64,000 nt of DNA from Candidatus Onthovicinus excrementipullorum (GTDB taxonomy: Bacteria > Bacillota > Clostridia > Oscillospirales > Acutalibacteraceae): NCBI GenBank assembly GCA_018712345.1, contig DVHG01000012.1, forward strand, positions 1 to 64,000, written 5' to 3'. Shown piece by piece: positions 30,164 to 40,353 of this stretch. Numbering within the stretch: the first letter of the stretch is position 1; every line of letters begins with the position of its first letter. The position numbers were made by a program, and so were the translations under genes. Below the pieces are notes generated by a model, which searched no databases, was not told the DNA's origin, and saw only the letters and a program-made list of their open reading frames with translations.

Positions 30164-30631
30164 ATGCAGGTTGAGGTCGGAGCGGTTTTGGAGGGCAAGG
30201 TAACAGGTCTTACAAATTTCGGCGCGTTTGTCAGTTTTGAGGGCGGAAAAACGGGAATGGTCCATATTTCGGAGGTATCTTCCACTTATGTCAAGGATAT
30301 CCATGACTATCTCCAGGAGGGGCAGACCGTTAAAGTCAAGGTGCTGAACATCGGGGAGGATGGGAAGATCAGCCTCTCTATCCGTCGGGCGGAGGAGCGT
30401 CCGCAGGCGCAGGAGGATCGCCGCGGGGGTGCCCGTGGGGAGCGCAGGCGTCCGGGTCCATCTAAGCCGAACGTGTGGCAGGGCACCAAGCAGCGCCAGC
30501 CGCAGGAAAATATGAGTTTTGAGGATATGATGTCCCGCTTTAAGCAGATCAGTGATGATAAGATGACGGATCTCAAGCGCTCCACTGAGGTGAAGCACGG
30601 CGGGTTTTCCAGGCGCGGCTCAAAGGGCTGA
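30164..30631 (+). CDS. S1 RNA-binding domain protein YabR-like
   Basis: VGAVLEGKVTGLTNFGAFVSFEGGKTGMVHISEVS S1 fold. Confidence 0.92.
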   Translation: MQVEVGAVLEGKVTGLTNFGAFVSFEGGKTGMVHISEVSSTYVKDIHDYLQEGQTVKVKVLNIGEDGKISLSIRRAEERPQAQEDRRGGARGERRRPGPSKPNVWQGTKQRQPQENMSFEDMMSRFKQISDDKMTDLKRSTEVKHGGFSRRGSKG

Positions 30632-30647
30632 ATGATACGGAAGGTTG

Positions 30648-30680
30648 CGTGCGGGGCGGGCTGCTCCGCACGTTTTTATT
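30648..30680 (+). terminator. terminator after yabR-like gene
   Basis: CGTGCGG ... CCGCACG then TTTTTATT. Confidence 0.65.
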
Positions 30681-30695
30681 GATCGGAGGAAATAC

Positions 30696-31877
30696 ATGCT
30701 TATCATCAACGCAGTTGTTTTTATGCCGGATGGCACCCTGGCTCAGGACCGGTTTGTGCGCATCGCGGGCACCCGGATTGAGGCGGTGGGGGCGATGGAA
30801 ACACTTGTCCTTCCGGAGGGAGAGCCAGTGATCGACGCCGCGGGTGCTGTGGTCTATCCCGGCTTTATTGACGCCCATACGCACCTGGGGATGTTTGAGG
30901 ACGGCCTCGGGTTCGAGGGGGATGACGGGAATGAGGATACGGACCCGTGCACGCCCCATCTACGCGCCATTGACGCGGTCAATCCACTGGACCGCTGCTT
31001 TCAGGAGGCACGCGAGGCCGGCATCACGTCCGTCCTCACCGGACCGGGGAGCGCCAATCCGATCGGTGGCCAGTTCGCAGCCATAAAGACGGACGGCAAG
31101 TGTATTGATGATATGATTATCCGCGCGCCTGCGGCCATGAAATTTGCCCTCGGTGAGAACCCGAAGAGCGTCTATCACGATAAAAGCACGGCCCCTGTCA
31201 CACGTATGGCAACCAGCGCGCTGATCCGGGAACAGCTCTATAAGGCAAAGGATTATTTTACACGGAAGCAGGACTGCGAGGAAGAGGACCAGCCGGAGTA
31301 TGATATGAAGAGCGAGAGCCTCGGCCCGCTGCTGCGTGGGGAGATCCCGGCTCAGATCCATGCCCACCGCGCGGATGATATTTTTACAGCCGTCCGTCTG
31401 GCCCGGGAGTTCGGCCTGAATTACTCCATCGTCCACTGTACACAGGGGTATCTGGCGGCGGAGGAGCTCGCGCAAAAGGGTGCTTGTGCGATGTGCGGTC
31501 CCATAATCTCCGACCGCTGTAAGCCGGAGCTGCGCGATTCCACTCCGGCAAATCCAGGACTTCTCAGCCGTGCGGGCGTCAAGGTGTGTATCATCACCGA
31601 TCACCCGGAGGTCCCAATTCAGTACCTGCCCCTGTGTGCCGGTATCGCCGTGCGCGCCGGGATGGACCGCACAGAGGCGCTCAAGGCCATCACCATCTAT
31701 CCGGCGGAGATCGCTGGGATCAGTGACCGCGTCGGCTCTGTCGAGCCGGGGAAGGACGCCGATCTCGTCCTCTTCCGGGGGGACCCACTCTCGGTCGAGG
31801 CCGGGCCGGAGTGTGTTATCATCAGCGGCCGGATTATCTTGGATAAAAGGACGGGCGTTTTAAATGAGGGAAATTGA
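30696..31877 (+). CDS. amidohydrolase (imidazolonepropionase-like)
   Basis: YPGFIDAHTHLG metal-binding motif; ITDHPE; EPGKDADLVLF. Confidence 0.88.
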   Translation: MLIINAVVFMPDGTLAQDRFVRIAGTRIEAVGAMETLVLPEGEPVIDAAGAVVYPGFIDAHTHLGMFEDGLGFEGDDGNEDTDPCTPHLRAIDAVNPLDRCFQEAREAGITSVLTGPGSANPIGGQFAAIKTDGKCIDDMIIRAPAAMKFALGENPKSVYHDKSTAPVTRMATSALIREQLYKAKDYFTRKQDCEEEDQPEYDMKSESLGPLLRGEIPAQIHAHRADDIFTAVRLAREFGLNYSIVHCTQGYLAAEELAQKGACAMCGPIISDRCKPELRDSTPANPGLLSRAGVKVCIITDHPEVPIQYLPLCAGIAVRAGMDRTEALKAITIYPAEIAGISDRVGSVEPGKDADLVLFRGDPLSVEAGPECVIISGRIILDKRTGVLNEGN

Positions 31878-32703
31878 TGTTCAGGAGATCACACAGGCCG
31901 TGCGGGATCTGTGCATTCAGGCCAACAAGTGTTTGCCGGATGGGCTTTGCAGGCTGATCCGTCAGGCACGTGATGCGGAGGAGCAGGAACTGCCCCGCGC
32001 GATCATGGGTGACATCGCAGATAATCTGGATGCTGCGGAAAAACTGGATATTCCGATCTGTCAGGATACCGGAATGGCCGTTGTCTTTGCGGAGGTCGGG
32101 CGCGACGTCCACCTGAGCGGTCCGTTTGAGGAGGCGATCCACGAGGGGGTGCGCCGCGGCTATACGGAGGGGCTTTTGCGTTGCTCCGTGGTGCGCGATC
32201 CGCTCCGCCGGATCAATACCGGCGACAATACCCCGGCGGTGATCCATACCCGGATCGTCGAGGGGGATCATGTCAAATTGACCGTAGCGCCCAAGGGCTT
32301 CGGCAGTGAGAATATGAGTGCGATCCGCATGTTCACCCCCGCGGCGTCGGAATCCGACATTGTTGAATACGTTGTGCACGTCATGCAGGAGGCCGGTTCT
32401 AATCCGTGCCCGCCCGTGGTGCTGGGCATCGGGATCGGCGGCGATTTTGAGCAGTGCGCGCTGTTGGCCAAGACGGCGCTGTGCCGTGATACGCAGATGC
32501 GCAACCCGGACCTGTTCTATGCGCGTCTGGAGGAACGGATCCTCACCCGCCTGAATGCGCTGGAGATCGGCCCGCAGGGCTTTGGCGGCAGGACGACGGC
32601 GCTGTGTGTCAATATTGAGGCAGCGCCCACACACATTGCCGGCCTGCCCGTGGCAGTCAATGTGGGGTGTCATGTCACCCGCCATGCGTCAAAAATTATA
32701 TAA
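31864..32703 (+). CDS. fumarate hydratase alpha subunit (class I)
   Basis: PICQDTGMAVVF, GGDFEQCALLAKTAL, GPQGFGGRTTAL. Confidence 0.9.
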   Translation: MREIDVQEITQAVRDLCIQANKCLPDGLCRLIRQARDAEEQELPRAIMGDIADNLDAAEKLDIPICQDTGMAVVFAEVGRDVHLSGPFEEAIHEGVRRGYTEGLLRCSVVRDPLRRINTGDNTPAVIHTRIVEGDHVKLTVAPKGFGSENMSAIRMFTPAASESDIVEYVVHVMQEAGSNPCPPVVLGIGIGGDFEQCALLAKTALCRDTQMRNPDLFYARLEERILTRLNALEIGPQGFGGRTTALCVNIEAAPTHIAGLPVAVNVGCHVTRHASKII

Positions 32704-32718
32704 TTCATATAAATTTCA

Positions 32719-32746
32719 TTGAATTCTGATCCAAATATGATATAAT
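32719..32746 (+). promoter_or_regulatory. promoter TTGAAT-16-TATAAT for hpf
   Basis: Elements at 32719-32724 and 32741-32746 with about 110 nt leader to ATG. Confidence 0.65.
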
Positions 32747-32862
32747 ATAGGTACAGACCGTGAGGGAGAATTGATCCCGCGGCAGTACCGTTCCAAGCCG
32801 GAGATGATCTCCCGCACCGCTCTGAACTTCCGGGATTTCCCAATAAGAAGGAGATGTTATTT

Positions 32863-33393
32863 ATGAGGATAACCATCACGGGACGTAAGTGCACACCGCG
32901 GGAGAGTTTCAAGGATCGGGCGGAAGTTAAATTAGCCAAAATTGAGCGTTTTTTCGGCGATGACGCGGAGGCGAAGATCACCGCGACGGTCGAGCGCAAT
33001 ACAAAAATCGTGGAGATCACGGTCAAATACGAGGGGATGTTCTTCCGTGCGGAGCGCACATCACCCGATTCCCTGGAGGACGCGCTGGATGACTGTGTCG
33101 ATGCGCTGATCCGCAGGATCCGTAAAAATAAAACAAAGGTGGCCCGCCAGATCCACTCCGGCTCCCTTGTGGAGATGTTTGATGCGGAGGCGTCGGGCGA
33201 GGAGGAGAAGGAATTTGATCTCGTGCGCCGGAAGAGTGTCTATCTTCGTCCGCAGTCGCTCGATGAGGCGATCCTTCAGATGAACATGCTTGGCCATGCG
33301 TTTTATATGTTCCTCAATGCGGAGACGGAGAGCGTCAATGTCGTCTACCGCCGCAAGGATGGAACTTACGGCCTGATTGAACCAGAGGAATAG
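32863..33393 (+). CDS. hpf: ribosome hibernation promoting factor (long form)
   Basis: MRITITGRKCTPRESFKDRAEVKLAKIERFF; C-terminal long-HPF domain; SD aaggag. Confidence 0.93.
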   Translation: MRITITGRKCTPRESFKDRAEVKLAKIERFFGDDAEAKITATVERNTKIVEITVKYEGMFFRAERTSPDSLEDALDDCVDALIRRIRKNKTKVARQIHSGSLVEMFDAEASGEEEKEFDLVRRKSVYLRPQSLDEAILQMNMLGHAFYMFLNAETESVNVVYRRKDGTYGLIEPEE

Positions 33394-33407
33394 TTTTTTG
33401 TATCCCA

Positions 33408-33431
33408 GGGGCGGATCATCCGCCCCTTTTT
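33408..33431 (+). terminator. terminator after hpf
   Basis: GGGGCGGA tca TCCGCCCC TTTTT. Confidence 0.75.
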
Positions 33432-33503
33432 AAATTTTGCCTTCATCGGAAGTGGGATGTACGCTTCCCTGCCGGCTTTTGTCCGCCGATGGGCAGTTTG
33501 GAG

Positions 33504-34625
33504 ATGTCTATGGAATATCGTTTTGTAGTCCCGTGCCTGTTTGGGCTGGAATCAATCGTCGCCTCAGAGCTGCGGGAGCTGGGGGCGGCGGATGTCGTCA
33601 GTGAAAACGGCCGTGTGCTGTTTTCCGGTGGAGTGGAAATGATGGCGCGCGCCAATCTCTGTCTGCGCTGCGGGGAGCGTGTGCTGCTGCTCACGGGGGA
33701 GTTTGAGGCGCGCTCGTTTGAGGAGCTGTTTGAGCAGGTTCGCGCCATTGAATGGGAGCGGTACATCGGCGTGCGGGATGCGTTCCCAGTTACCGGCTAC
33801 TCCCTGCGCTCCAAACTATTCAGTGTGCGGGATTGCCAGTCTATCATAAAAAAGGCTGTTGTTGAGCGCCTGAAGTCCAGATACGGCGTCGGCTGGTTTG
33901 AGGAGACCGGCGCGCGCCATATGATCCGCTTCTCCATCCTGAAGGACCGCGTCAGCGTGATGCTGGATACCTCCGGGACCGGGCTTTACAAGCGCGGTTA
34001 CCGCTTGGAGACGAATGATGCACCCATCAAGGAGACCCTTGCCGCGGCGATGTGCGCTCTGGCGCGGCTGCGTGAGTATCACACGCTCTATGATCCGCTC
34101 TGCGGCTCCGGCACGATCCTGACGGAAGGGGCACTGATGGCGCTGAATATCGCGCCGGGCCTGCGGCGGAACTTTATCGCGGAGCGGTGGGACACGGTGG
34201 GCGAATCCGTCTTTGACCGCGAGCGGGAACGCGCGCGTGAGCTGATTCGCCGGGACGCTTCCTTCCAGGCGTACGGCTCGGATATCGATCCGAAGTCCGT
34301 CGAGTCGGCACTCGGGAATGTCCGGCGGGCCGGTGTGGCAGACTGGGTCCATTTAGAGGTGCGGGATGTACGTGATTTCACACACAGGAGCGAAAAAGGG
34401 ACCGTCATCACAAATCCACCTTATGGAGAACGTCTGTTAGATATTAGTCAAGCTGAACAAATTATTAAAATTTTAGGAGAAAAGTTTGACAAAAACCGCG
34501 GATGGAGTTATTATATTATCAGCCCGTCCGAGCAGTTTGAAGCGCTGTTCGGACGCCGGGCGGATAAGCGGCGCAAGCTGTATAACGGCATGATGCAGTG
34601 CCATCTGTTCATGTATTATAAATAA
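33504..34625 (+). CDS. class I SAM-dependent RNA methyltransferase (THUMP/RlmL-type)
   Basis: LYDPLCGSGTILTEGALMALNIAPG, VITNPPYGERL. Confidence 0.92.
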   Translation: MSMEYRFVVPCLFGLESIVASELRELGAADVVSENGRVLFSGGVEMMARANLCLRCGERVLLLTGEFEARSFEELFEQVRAIEWERYIGVRDAFPVTGYSLRSKLFSVRDCQSIIKKAVVERLKSRYGVGWFEETGARHMIRFSILKDRVSVMLDTSGTGLYKRGYRLETNDAPIKETLAAAMCALARLREYHTLYDPLCGSGTILTEGALMALNIAPGLRRNFIAERWDTVGESVFDRERERARELIRRDASFQAYGSDIDPKSVESALGNVRRAGVADWVHLEVRDVRDFTHRSEKGTVITNPPYGERLLDISQAEQIIKILGEKFDKNRGWSYYIISPSEQFEALFGRRADKRRKLYNGMMQCHLFMYYK

Positions 34626-34641
34626 GGGAGCGAGAGAGGGA

Positions 34642-35637
34642 ATGAGGCACATTTTCATTATCAATCCGAACGCCGGCAAGGGGAAAGCGCTTGCCAGCAT
34701 TCACCCCGTAATCCAGAAATACTGCTCGGAGCACGCGCTGGACTGGGACGTTTATATACCGGATTCCCCCAGCGGCGCGCGGGAGTTTATCCGTACTGAG
34801 GCGGAGCGAGCGGGGGAGAGCCCCATCCGTTTTTATGCCTGCGGCGGCGATGGAACGCTCTACGAGGCGGTCAACGCCGCATATCCGTTTAAAAACGCCG
34901 AGGTTGGCGTGATCCCGCTCGGCTCGGGGAACGACTTTATCCGTCTCTTTGGCACTCACGAGCAGTTTAAGGATATCGATGCGCAGGTCAACGGCACGGC
35001 CGTCACGCTCGATCTTGTCAAGTGTGATAAGGGACAGGTCGCCATCAATCAGTCTTCCATGGGCTTTGACGGCGAGGTCTGTGCCAAAAAGGAGGAGTTT
35101 AAGCGGCTTCCGCTGATGCACGGTGATACAGCTTATACGGCATCGGTTGCTTACTGCTTTTTCCGGAAAATGAAAAATGAGTTTACCATTCAAATCGATG
35201 ATGGTGAGCCTGTCAAAAAGAACGTGATTTTCTGTGTTGCGGCCAATTCCAGGTGGTATGGCGGTGGATTTAAAGCCGCCCCGTTTGCCCTGCCAAATGA
35301 TGGATATCTGGATTTTGTTATTGTAGAGAAGAATATACCGCGTGTTAAGCTGCTTCCACTGATCAACATGTACAAAAACGGCGAGCACGCCAAGCTTGCG
35401 GACCGGAACATCCTTACCTATATCCGCGGCAAAAAGATCAAGATCCACAGTGACAAGCAGGCGGCTATCAACTGCGACGGCGAGTATATGTACGTCAACG
35501 ATGTCACATTTGAGGTGCTGGAGAAGGGGATCAAGTTCGTCGTCCCGAAGACATGCTCGTATTTCCACGACGTCGAGACGGGAAAGATCAACGGCGAGAT
35601 CCCCACGGAGATCCAGAAGTACTGTTCCAAGCTGTAA
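34642..35637 (+). CDS. diacylglycerol kinase family lipid kinase (YegS/BmrU)
   Basis: IINPNAGKGKA, ACGGDGTLYEAVN, IPLGSGNDFIR. Confidence 0.93.
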   Translation: MRHIFIINPNAGKGKALASIHPVIQKYCSEHALDWDVYIPDSPSGAREFIRTEAERAGESPIRFYACGGDGTLYEAVNAAYPFKNAEVGVIPLGSGNDFIRLFGTHEQFKDIDAQVNGTAVTLDLVKCDKGQVAINQSSMGFDGEVCAKKEEFKRLPLMHGDTAYTASVAYCFFRKMKNEFTIQIDDGEPVKKNVIFCVAANSRWYGGGFKAAPFALPNDGYLDFVIVEKNIPRVKLLPLINMYKNGEHAKLADRNILTYIRGKKIKIHSDKQAAINCDGEYMYVNDVTFEVLEKGIKFVVPKTCSYFHDVETGKINGEIPTEIQKYCSKL

Positions 35638-35786
35638 ATCCCTTCCTGCTTTTTGAATAAGATGACAACCCCTCCGAGCCTGCCGCCCAGAGGGGTTTAA
35701 CTTGTCTAAAAATGGTGGCTTGAGGGTCCGCACATGCTAGTCGGGCTTTTCGCAGAAAAATTACCCGGCCGGGTTTGATCTGTGTT

Positions 35787-38108
35787 TTATGCTTTGAACA
35801 GGGCTTTAATCTCCGATGTGGCGTATTTTTCCGGCAGATAGCAGCTGTACGTATACGCCGGGAAACGGAACGTGATGATATACCCGCTGTTCCCCGTGTA
35901 ATAGGTGGCAAACAGATGATTCCTGACATCATCAAGCAGGTCAGGACTAAGGGACTTGGCAGGATTTCCGTTAAAGTCCTGCGGCTCAAAGTCCGTGGAC
36001 ATCGGGTCTGCGGGATAGGAGCAGAAACTGCGTGCCGAGTAGGCCAATCCGAACTCGAACTCCGACGATGGAGCCTCGTATGCCTCTATCACATAGAGCG
36101 CGCTGGGCTCCGGAAACGCCGGAATGAGGGACATCCATCCGTTTTGCTCGAGGAGGGCGCGGGTATGTGTCATTTTATCCGTAATGGGATAAAGTCCGGC
36201 AGGATGCTGGAAGTAACTTTCATCTTTTGACGGATCGTCAAACTTTAAATACCCGAGCACTGTCTCCGGGAAGAAATGATCCTGTGCCGTCTCGACGGTG
36301 ATATCGGCGATCAGCGCCTGCTTGAGCGCGGTATGCTGATCCTGTGTGAGCGTCAGCGGGACAAATTCGCCACCGTTACCGATCCGAACCTCCCCGGATT
36401 CATAGCCATATCGCAGATAATCCTCGCGTGGCGTCAGAACAATATTGGCATTCTCCGGCGGCTTCTTGGGATTAGCGGAGATCATTTTTTCCATATATTC
36501 GCGGGACCAGTCTGTCTCATAGAGCTTCAGGGATTCTTGGCACTCCTCAAGCGTAGTGTGGGGATAGTAGCGCCGGATCGTGTTCCCGTTTTTCAGCCGG
36601 TAGACAATGGCAGTCGGCTTGTGGAGGATCTGCGTATTGTCGGCGGTTTCTGCATCGATCATCATCTGGTGCAGTTGCACGGCAAACTCCTTATCGCGCT
36701 CTGTGGTGAGCGCTCCGCCCAGTCCGTGGTTTTGACTCACTTCTACAATCCCGTATGGGCCCATCCCTGAGCCGGAGGGGCCGGTTCTGTTTTCGTAGAA
36801 TTCAAAGTTATAGTCCGCGTCCACATACACGCTATCAATTTCCGAGAGTTCGGGGATGCGGTTCTCATACCCGAACAGGCCGGTTGCAAAGATGGAAAAT
36901 ACCGCCACGGGGAACGCCAGATGAACCGGCAGCTTCCAGGCTCCTTTCAGTGTTGTCTTGACGGATCGCTCCAAAAGGAGTTCGATTCCGAAGTACACGA
37001 TAGCGTAAGCGATGATGGCGATCACGTACGCGAGGATATGCGGAATCCGGTCATACAGCGCATATAAGACGGCGGTGGCGACTGTAAATCCGAGCGTCAG
37101 TTCCACAACGAAATTGAGAACCCGGTTCTTCCCCAGAAAGCCGCAGATTTCCGTCTTTCTGCGCTGGAATACGAGCAGCGAAATCCCCAGGCAGACGACT
37201 GTCACGGCGCCCCAGATCAATAATTCCCAAAAGCTCGGCCACATTATGTCTGCCGGCTTGGTTCCCGCATCCATCAGGGCGGTGCGGTTCAGCCCATCCG
37301 CCAGGAAAAAGATTGGATTAAAATGCGAGAGGGAGACAACGAGTGATTCGCTGACGGAGAGGTATTCCGCTCCATAGATAAACGATCCCTGCCCATACGG
37401 GCTGCCCCACAGCAGCTTGGACATCAGGAATTGCAGGCAGTAAATTACAAATGTAGGCAGCAGTAGTATCACGGCGGAGAAGAATGTACCCTCCAGCACA
37501 GTGCCCACCGCGCTGAATACCGCCGCCGTCACCGTCATGCAGAGCATGGCGAGGATGAAGAGTCCGATAATATAATAGGCTGCGGCGTGCCACAATTCCG
37601 GTGACGAGCCGACAAAGTGGACGTTCACAAGGATGCTCATCAGCATCGGGATCACAATGGACGCCGCCATCATAATGGTTCCGGCGGCATATTTGGCCAG
37701 GAACAGGCTGCGGCGTTTGATGCCGAGGGAGTAAAAGACGTTGACCGTCTTTTTAGCCGCCATGAATCGGAACAGGAACACGCCGGTCAGCGTCGAGGAC
37801 AGGCATACGCCCAGAATGATAAAATATGCCATAATGGATTCGTCCATCGTCACAACATAGCGGTACAGGTCACCGATCGTTTTTCCACTCTCCAAAATGG
37901 CGGTAATTTCCGGGTTCTGCGAGCTGGAAAAGGTATACGCGGCCGGGATAATCACCACAAAGACACTCAGGAAAACGGCATTCAGCAGCGGGAAGATAAA
38001 ATTCTCCGAGAAAGCGCGGGAGAAAGTGTATAGAAATGGGCTGAAGGCCCGGCGGTTATTGGCCGGCGAAGATTTTTGAGAAGTCATAGTCCGTACCCTC
38101 CATTTCAT
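35787..38108 (-). CDS. ABC transporter permease
   Basis: Multiple TMs in N-terminal half, large soluble C-terminal region; adjacent to ATPase gene. Confidence 0.8.
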   Translation of the reverse strand: MKWRVRTMTSQKSSPANNRRAFSPFLYTFSRAFSENFIFPLLNAVFLSVFVVIIPAAYTFSSSQNPEITAILESGKTIGDLYRYVVTMDESIMAYFIILGVCLSSTLTGVFLFRFMAAKKTVNVFYSLGIKRRSLFLAKYAAGTIMMAASIVIPMLMSILVNVHFVGSSPELWHAAAYYIIGLFILAMLCMTVTAAVFSAVGTVLEGTFFSAVILLLPTFVIYCLQFLMSKLLWGSPYGQGSFIYGAEYLSVSESLVVSLSHFNPIFFLADGLNRTALMDAGTKPADIMWPSFWELLIWGAVTVVCLGISLLVFQRRKTEICGFLGKNRVLNFVVELTLGFTVATAVLYALYDRIPHILAYVIAIIAYAIVYFGIELLLERSVKTTLKGAWKLPVHLAFPVAVFSIFATGLFGYENRIPELSEIDSVYVDADYNFEFYENRTGPSGSGMGPYGIVEVSQNHGLGGALTTERDKEFAVQLHQMMIDAETADNTQILHKPTAIVYRLKNGNTIRRYYPHTTLEECQESLKLYETDWSREYMEKMISANPKKPPENANIVLTPREDYLRYGYESGEVRIGNGGEFVPLTLTQDQHTALKQALIADITVETAQDHFFPETVLGYLKFDDPSKDESYFQHPAGLYPITDKMTHTRALLEQNGWMSLIPAFPEPSALYVIEAYEAPSSEFEFGLAYSARSFCSYPADPMSTDFEPQDFNGNPAKSLSPDLLDDVRNHLFATYYTGNSGYIITFRFPAYTYSCYLPEKYATSEIKALFKA

Positions 38109-38961
38109 CCAGGAATATCTCTTCCAGTGTCAGCGGCATGCGCTCAATCAGTGCGGGCTCCATCGCCTTGAGCTTCTGCTCCGCCTCGTCCGCGTTGGCG
38201 CGCACCGTAATCTCAATGATCTTCCCGTCCTGTTTGAAGCCGCTGTAGTCGATGCCGGAGAAATCCTCCTTCTTCTTTTCCTCCTGAAAGGCCAGGCGGA
38301 ACTTGCACCGGTTCTCGCTGATCTCGTCAATCTTTGCGTCCAGCGCCAGATGCTTGGCGTTGATCAGGCCGATCCGGTCGCACATGTTGCCAAGGTCGTG
38401 CAGGTCGTGGGAGGAGATGATGACGCTCGCGCCGGACTCCGCCACGTATTCGAGCAGGATCTTGCGCACGATCTCACGCTTCTGCGGGTCCAGTCCGTCA
38501 AAGGACTCGTCCAGCAGGAGGACGTCGGGGTGAGTGGACAGGCCGAGGATGATCTCAGCCTGGCGCTGCATGCCCTTGGAAAAGCCGTTGATGCGTTTGG
38601 TGGGGTCAAGGCCGAAGACCTCAACCAGATTGTGAAAGGTATCAAGGTTAAAGCGGGGGTAATAGCCGCGGTAGAATTTTGCCATCTTGCGCATGGTGGT
38701 ATAGGGCTGGAAGTAGAGGTCATCGGGGATATAGAACAGGCGCTGCTTGACTTTGGCATTATCAAAGACATTCTCGCCAAAGAGGCGGACCGCGCCGCCG
38801 TCGGGGCGGTAGACGCCGGAGACGGTTTTCAGGAGCGTGGTCTTGCCGGCGCCGTTGTAACCGACGAGACCGTAGATGGAGGCCTCCTCCACGGTGATGG
38901 ACAGGTCCTCAATCGCCGTAAAGCTCCCGAATTTCTTCGTGACCTTCTCAATCTCTATCAT
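38056..38961 (-). CDS. ABC transporter ATP-binding protein
   Basis: Walker A GYNGAGKTTLL, signature FSKGMQRQAEI, Walker B VLLLDESFDGLD; ggaggaaaagga SD before M at 38961. Confidence 0.92.
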   Translation of the reverse strand: MIEIEKVTKKFGSFTAIEDLSITVEEASIYGLVGYNGAGKTTLLKTVSGVYRPDGGAVRLFGENVFDNAKVKQRLFYIPDDLYFQPYTTMRKMAKFYRGYYPRFNLDTFHNLVEVFGLDPTKRINGFSKGMQRQAEIILGLSTHPDVLLLDESFDGLDPQKREIVRKILLEYVAESGASVIISSHDLHDLGNMCDRIGLINAKHLALDAKIDEISENRCKFRLAFQEEKKKEDFSGIDYSGFKQDGKIIEITVRANADEAEQKLKAMEPALIERMPLTLEEIFLDEMEGTDYDFSKIFAGQ

Positions 38962-39152
38962 TCCTTTTCCTCCTTTTGGATTGGTTTTCACCTCCATCAT
39001 AGCCCCTAAAGTACTGCTTTACAATCTCTGTACGGCAAACTTAGAGGAAATGTAATAATTGCCCGGCTTTTGTAAGAATTCCTTAACAATCCCGCTTCAC
39101 GGCGCCAGACCGGTGTGCACCGATTTTCCGGATACAGTGCATTGATAAAAAA

Positions 39153-39180
39153 GGAGCCCTCCGCTGATGCGGAGGGCTCC
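39153..39180 (-). terminator. terminator of glycosyltransferase gene
   Basis: GGAGCCCTCCGC/GCGGAGGGCTCC followed on minus by TTTTTTATC. Confidence 0.8.
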
Positions 39181-39196
39181 GAACAAACAGGGAGAT

Positions 39197-40168
39197 TTAT
39201 TGCTCCTCCTGCGCGCCATCGTGCAGATATTTCTCCACGATGAACTTGGGGCGGCTTTTTGTCTCCAGATAAATTTTTCCGATATATTCCCCAATCACTC
39301 CGATGGCCATCATTTGCAGGCCGCCGATGGCCCAGATGGAGATCACGGTGGACGCCCAGCCGGATACGGTCTTTCCAAGGAAGTAGACGACCAGGAAATA
39401 GATCAGCATGAGGATACTGATGACGAAGATCAGCAGCCCCAGCGAGGTGATCAGGCGGATCGGCTTAATGCTGAAGGAGGTGATCCCGTCCGTGGCAAAG
39501 GCGAACATCTTGGCCAGTGGATATTTGGACCTTCCGGCAAAGCGTTTTTGCCGCTCGTATTCCACGGTGCAGGCCTTCAGCCCGATCAGCGGCACTACAC
39601 CGCGCAGGAAGAGATTGACCTCCCGGAACTTTTCCAGCTCATCCATGGCGCGCCTGCTCATCAGGCGGTAGTCGGCGTGATTGTACACGATATCAACGCC
39701 AAACGCCTTCATGATCTTATAAAACGACTGGGCCGTGAAACGCTTGAAAAAGGAGTCTTTTTTGCGGGAGTTCCGCACACCGTACACGATCTCATAGCCC
39801 TCGTAAAATTTCTCCACAAACTGATCCAGGACCTCAATATCGTCCTGAAGGTCCGCATCCATGGAGATGGCAAAATCGCAGTGCTCCTTCGCCGTCATCA
39901 GTCCGCCGTACAGGGCATTCTGATGGCCGCGGTTGCGGGACATTTTGATGCCGTCTACAAGCGGGTTCGTGCGGTGCAGCTCCTCAATGATCTCCCAGGT
40001 CCGGTCCTTTGAGCCGTCATCGACAAAGACCATCCGGCTCTTTTCGGAAATTTTTCCCGCGGCGATCATCGCGCGCAGCTTCTCCGTCAGGCGGGAGGAT
40101 GTCTCAGGCAGAACCTCCTCCTCATTATAGCAGGGGATAATCAGGTAGAGTGTTTTTCCCTGTTCCAA
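39197..40168 (-). CDS. family 2 glycosyltransferase (GtrB/DPM1-like) with C-terminal TMs
   Basis: LIIPCYNEEEVLPET, VFVDDGSKDRTWE, AISMDADLQDD; two TMs. Confidence 0.92.
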   Translation of the reverse strand: MEQGKTLYLIIPCYNEEEVLPETSSRLTEKLRAMIAAGKISEKSRMVFVDDGSKDRTWEIIEELHRTNPLVDGIKMSRNRGHQNALYGGLMTAKEHCDFAISMDADLQDDIEVLDQFVEKFYEGYEIVYGVRNSRKKDSFFKRFTAQSFYKIMKAFGVDIVYNHADYRLMSRRAMDELEKFREVNLFLRGVVPLIGLKACTVEYERQKRFAGRSKYPLAKMFAFATDGITSFSIKPIRLITSLGLLIFVISILMLIYFLVVYFLGKTVSGWASTVISIWAIGGLQMMAIGVIGEYIGKIYLETKSRPKFIVEKYLHDGAQEEQ

Positions 40169-40281
40169 AGGTGCGTCACCTCTTTATTTCTCAAGTCCGG
40201 GGCGCAGCTATCCGCCGGCTCCAAGTCAAAAGTGCCCGTTATTGGGGCAGAATAGATCTGGCTGTACCGTTCATTATTGCT

Positions 40282-40310
40282 ATTATAGCCGTTTTGCCGA
40301 TTCAAATCAA
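40282..40310 (-). promoter_or_regulatory. promoter TTGATT-17-TATAAT for the glycosyltransferase
   Basis: Reverse complement of ATTATA (40282-40287) and AATCAA (40305-40310). Confidence 0.6.
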
Positions 40311-40324
40311 GAGCGAACAATGAC

Positions 40325-40353
40325 TTGTCCAATGCGGACGGGCGTGGTATAAT
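40325..40353 (+). promoter_or_regulatory. promoter-like TTGTCC-17-TATAAT at the start of the repeat array upstream of pncB
   Basis: Elements at 40325-40330 and 40348-40353. Confidence 0.5.

Noticed and set aside
34609-35733. 374-aa minus ORF
   Set aside because: Antisense shadow of the lipid kinase gene.
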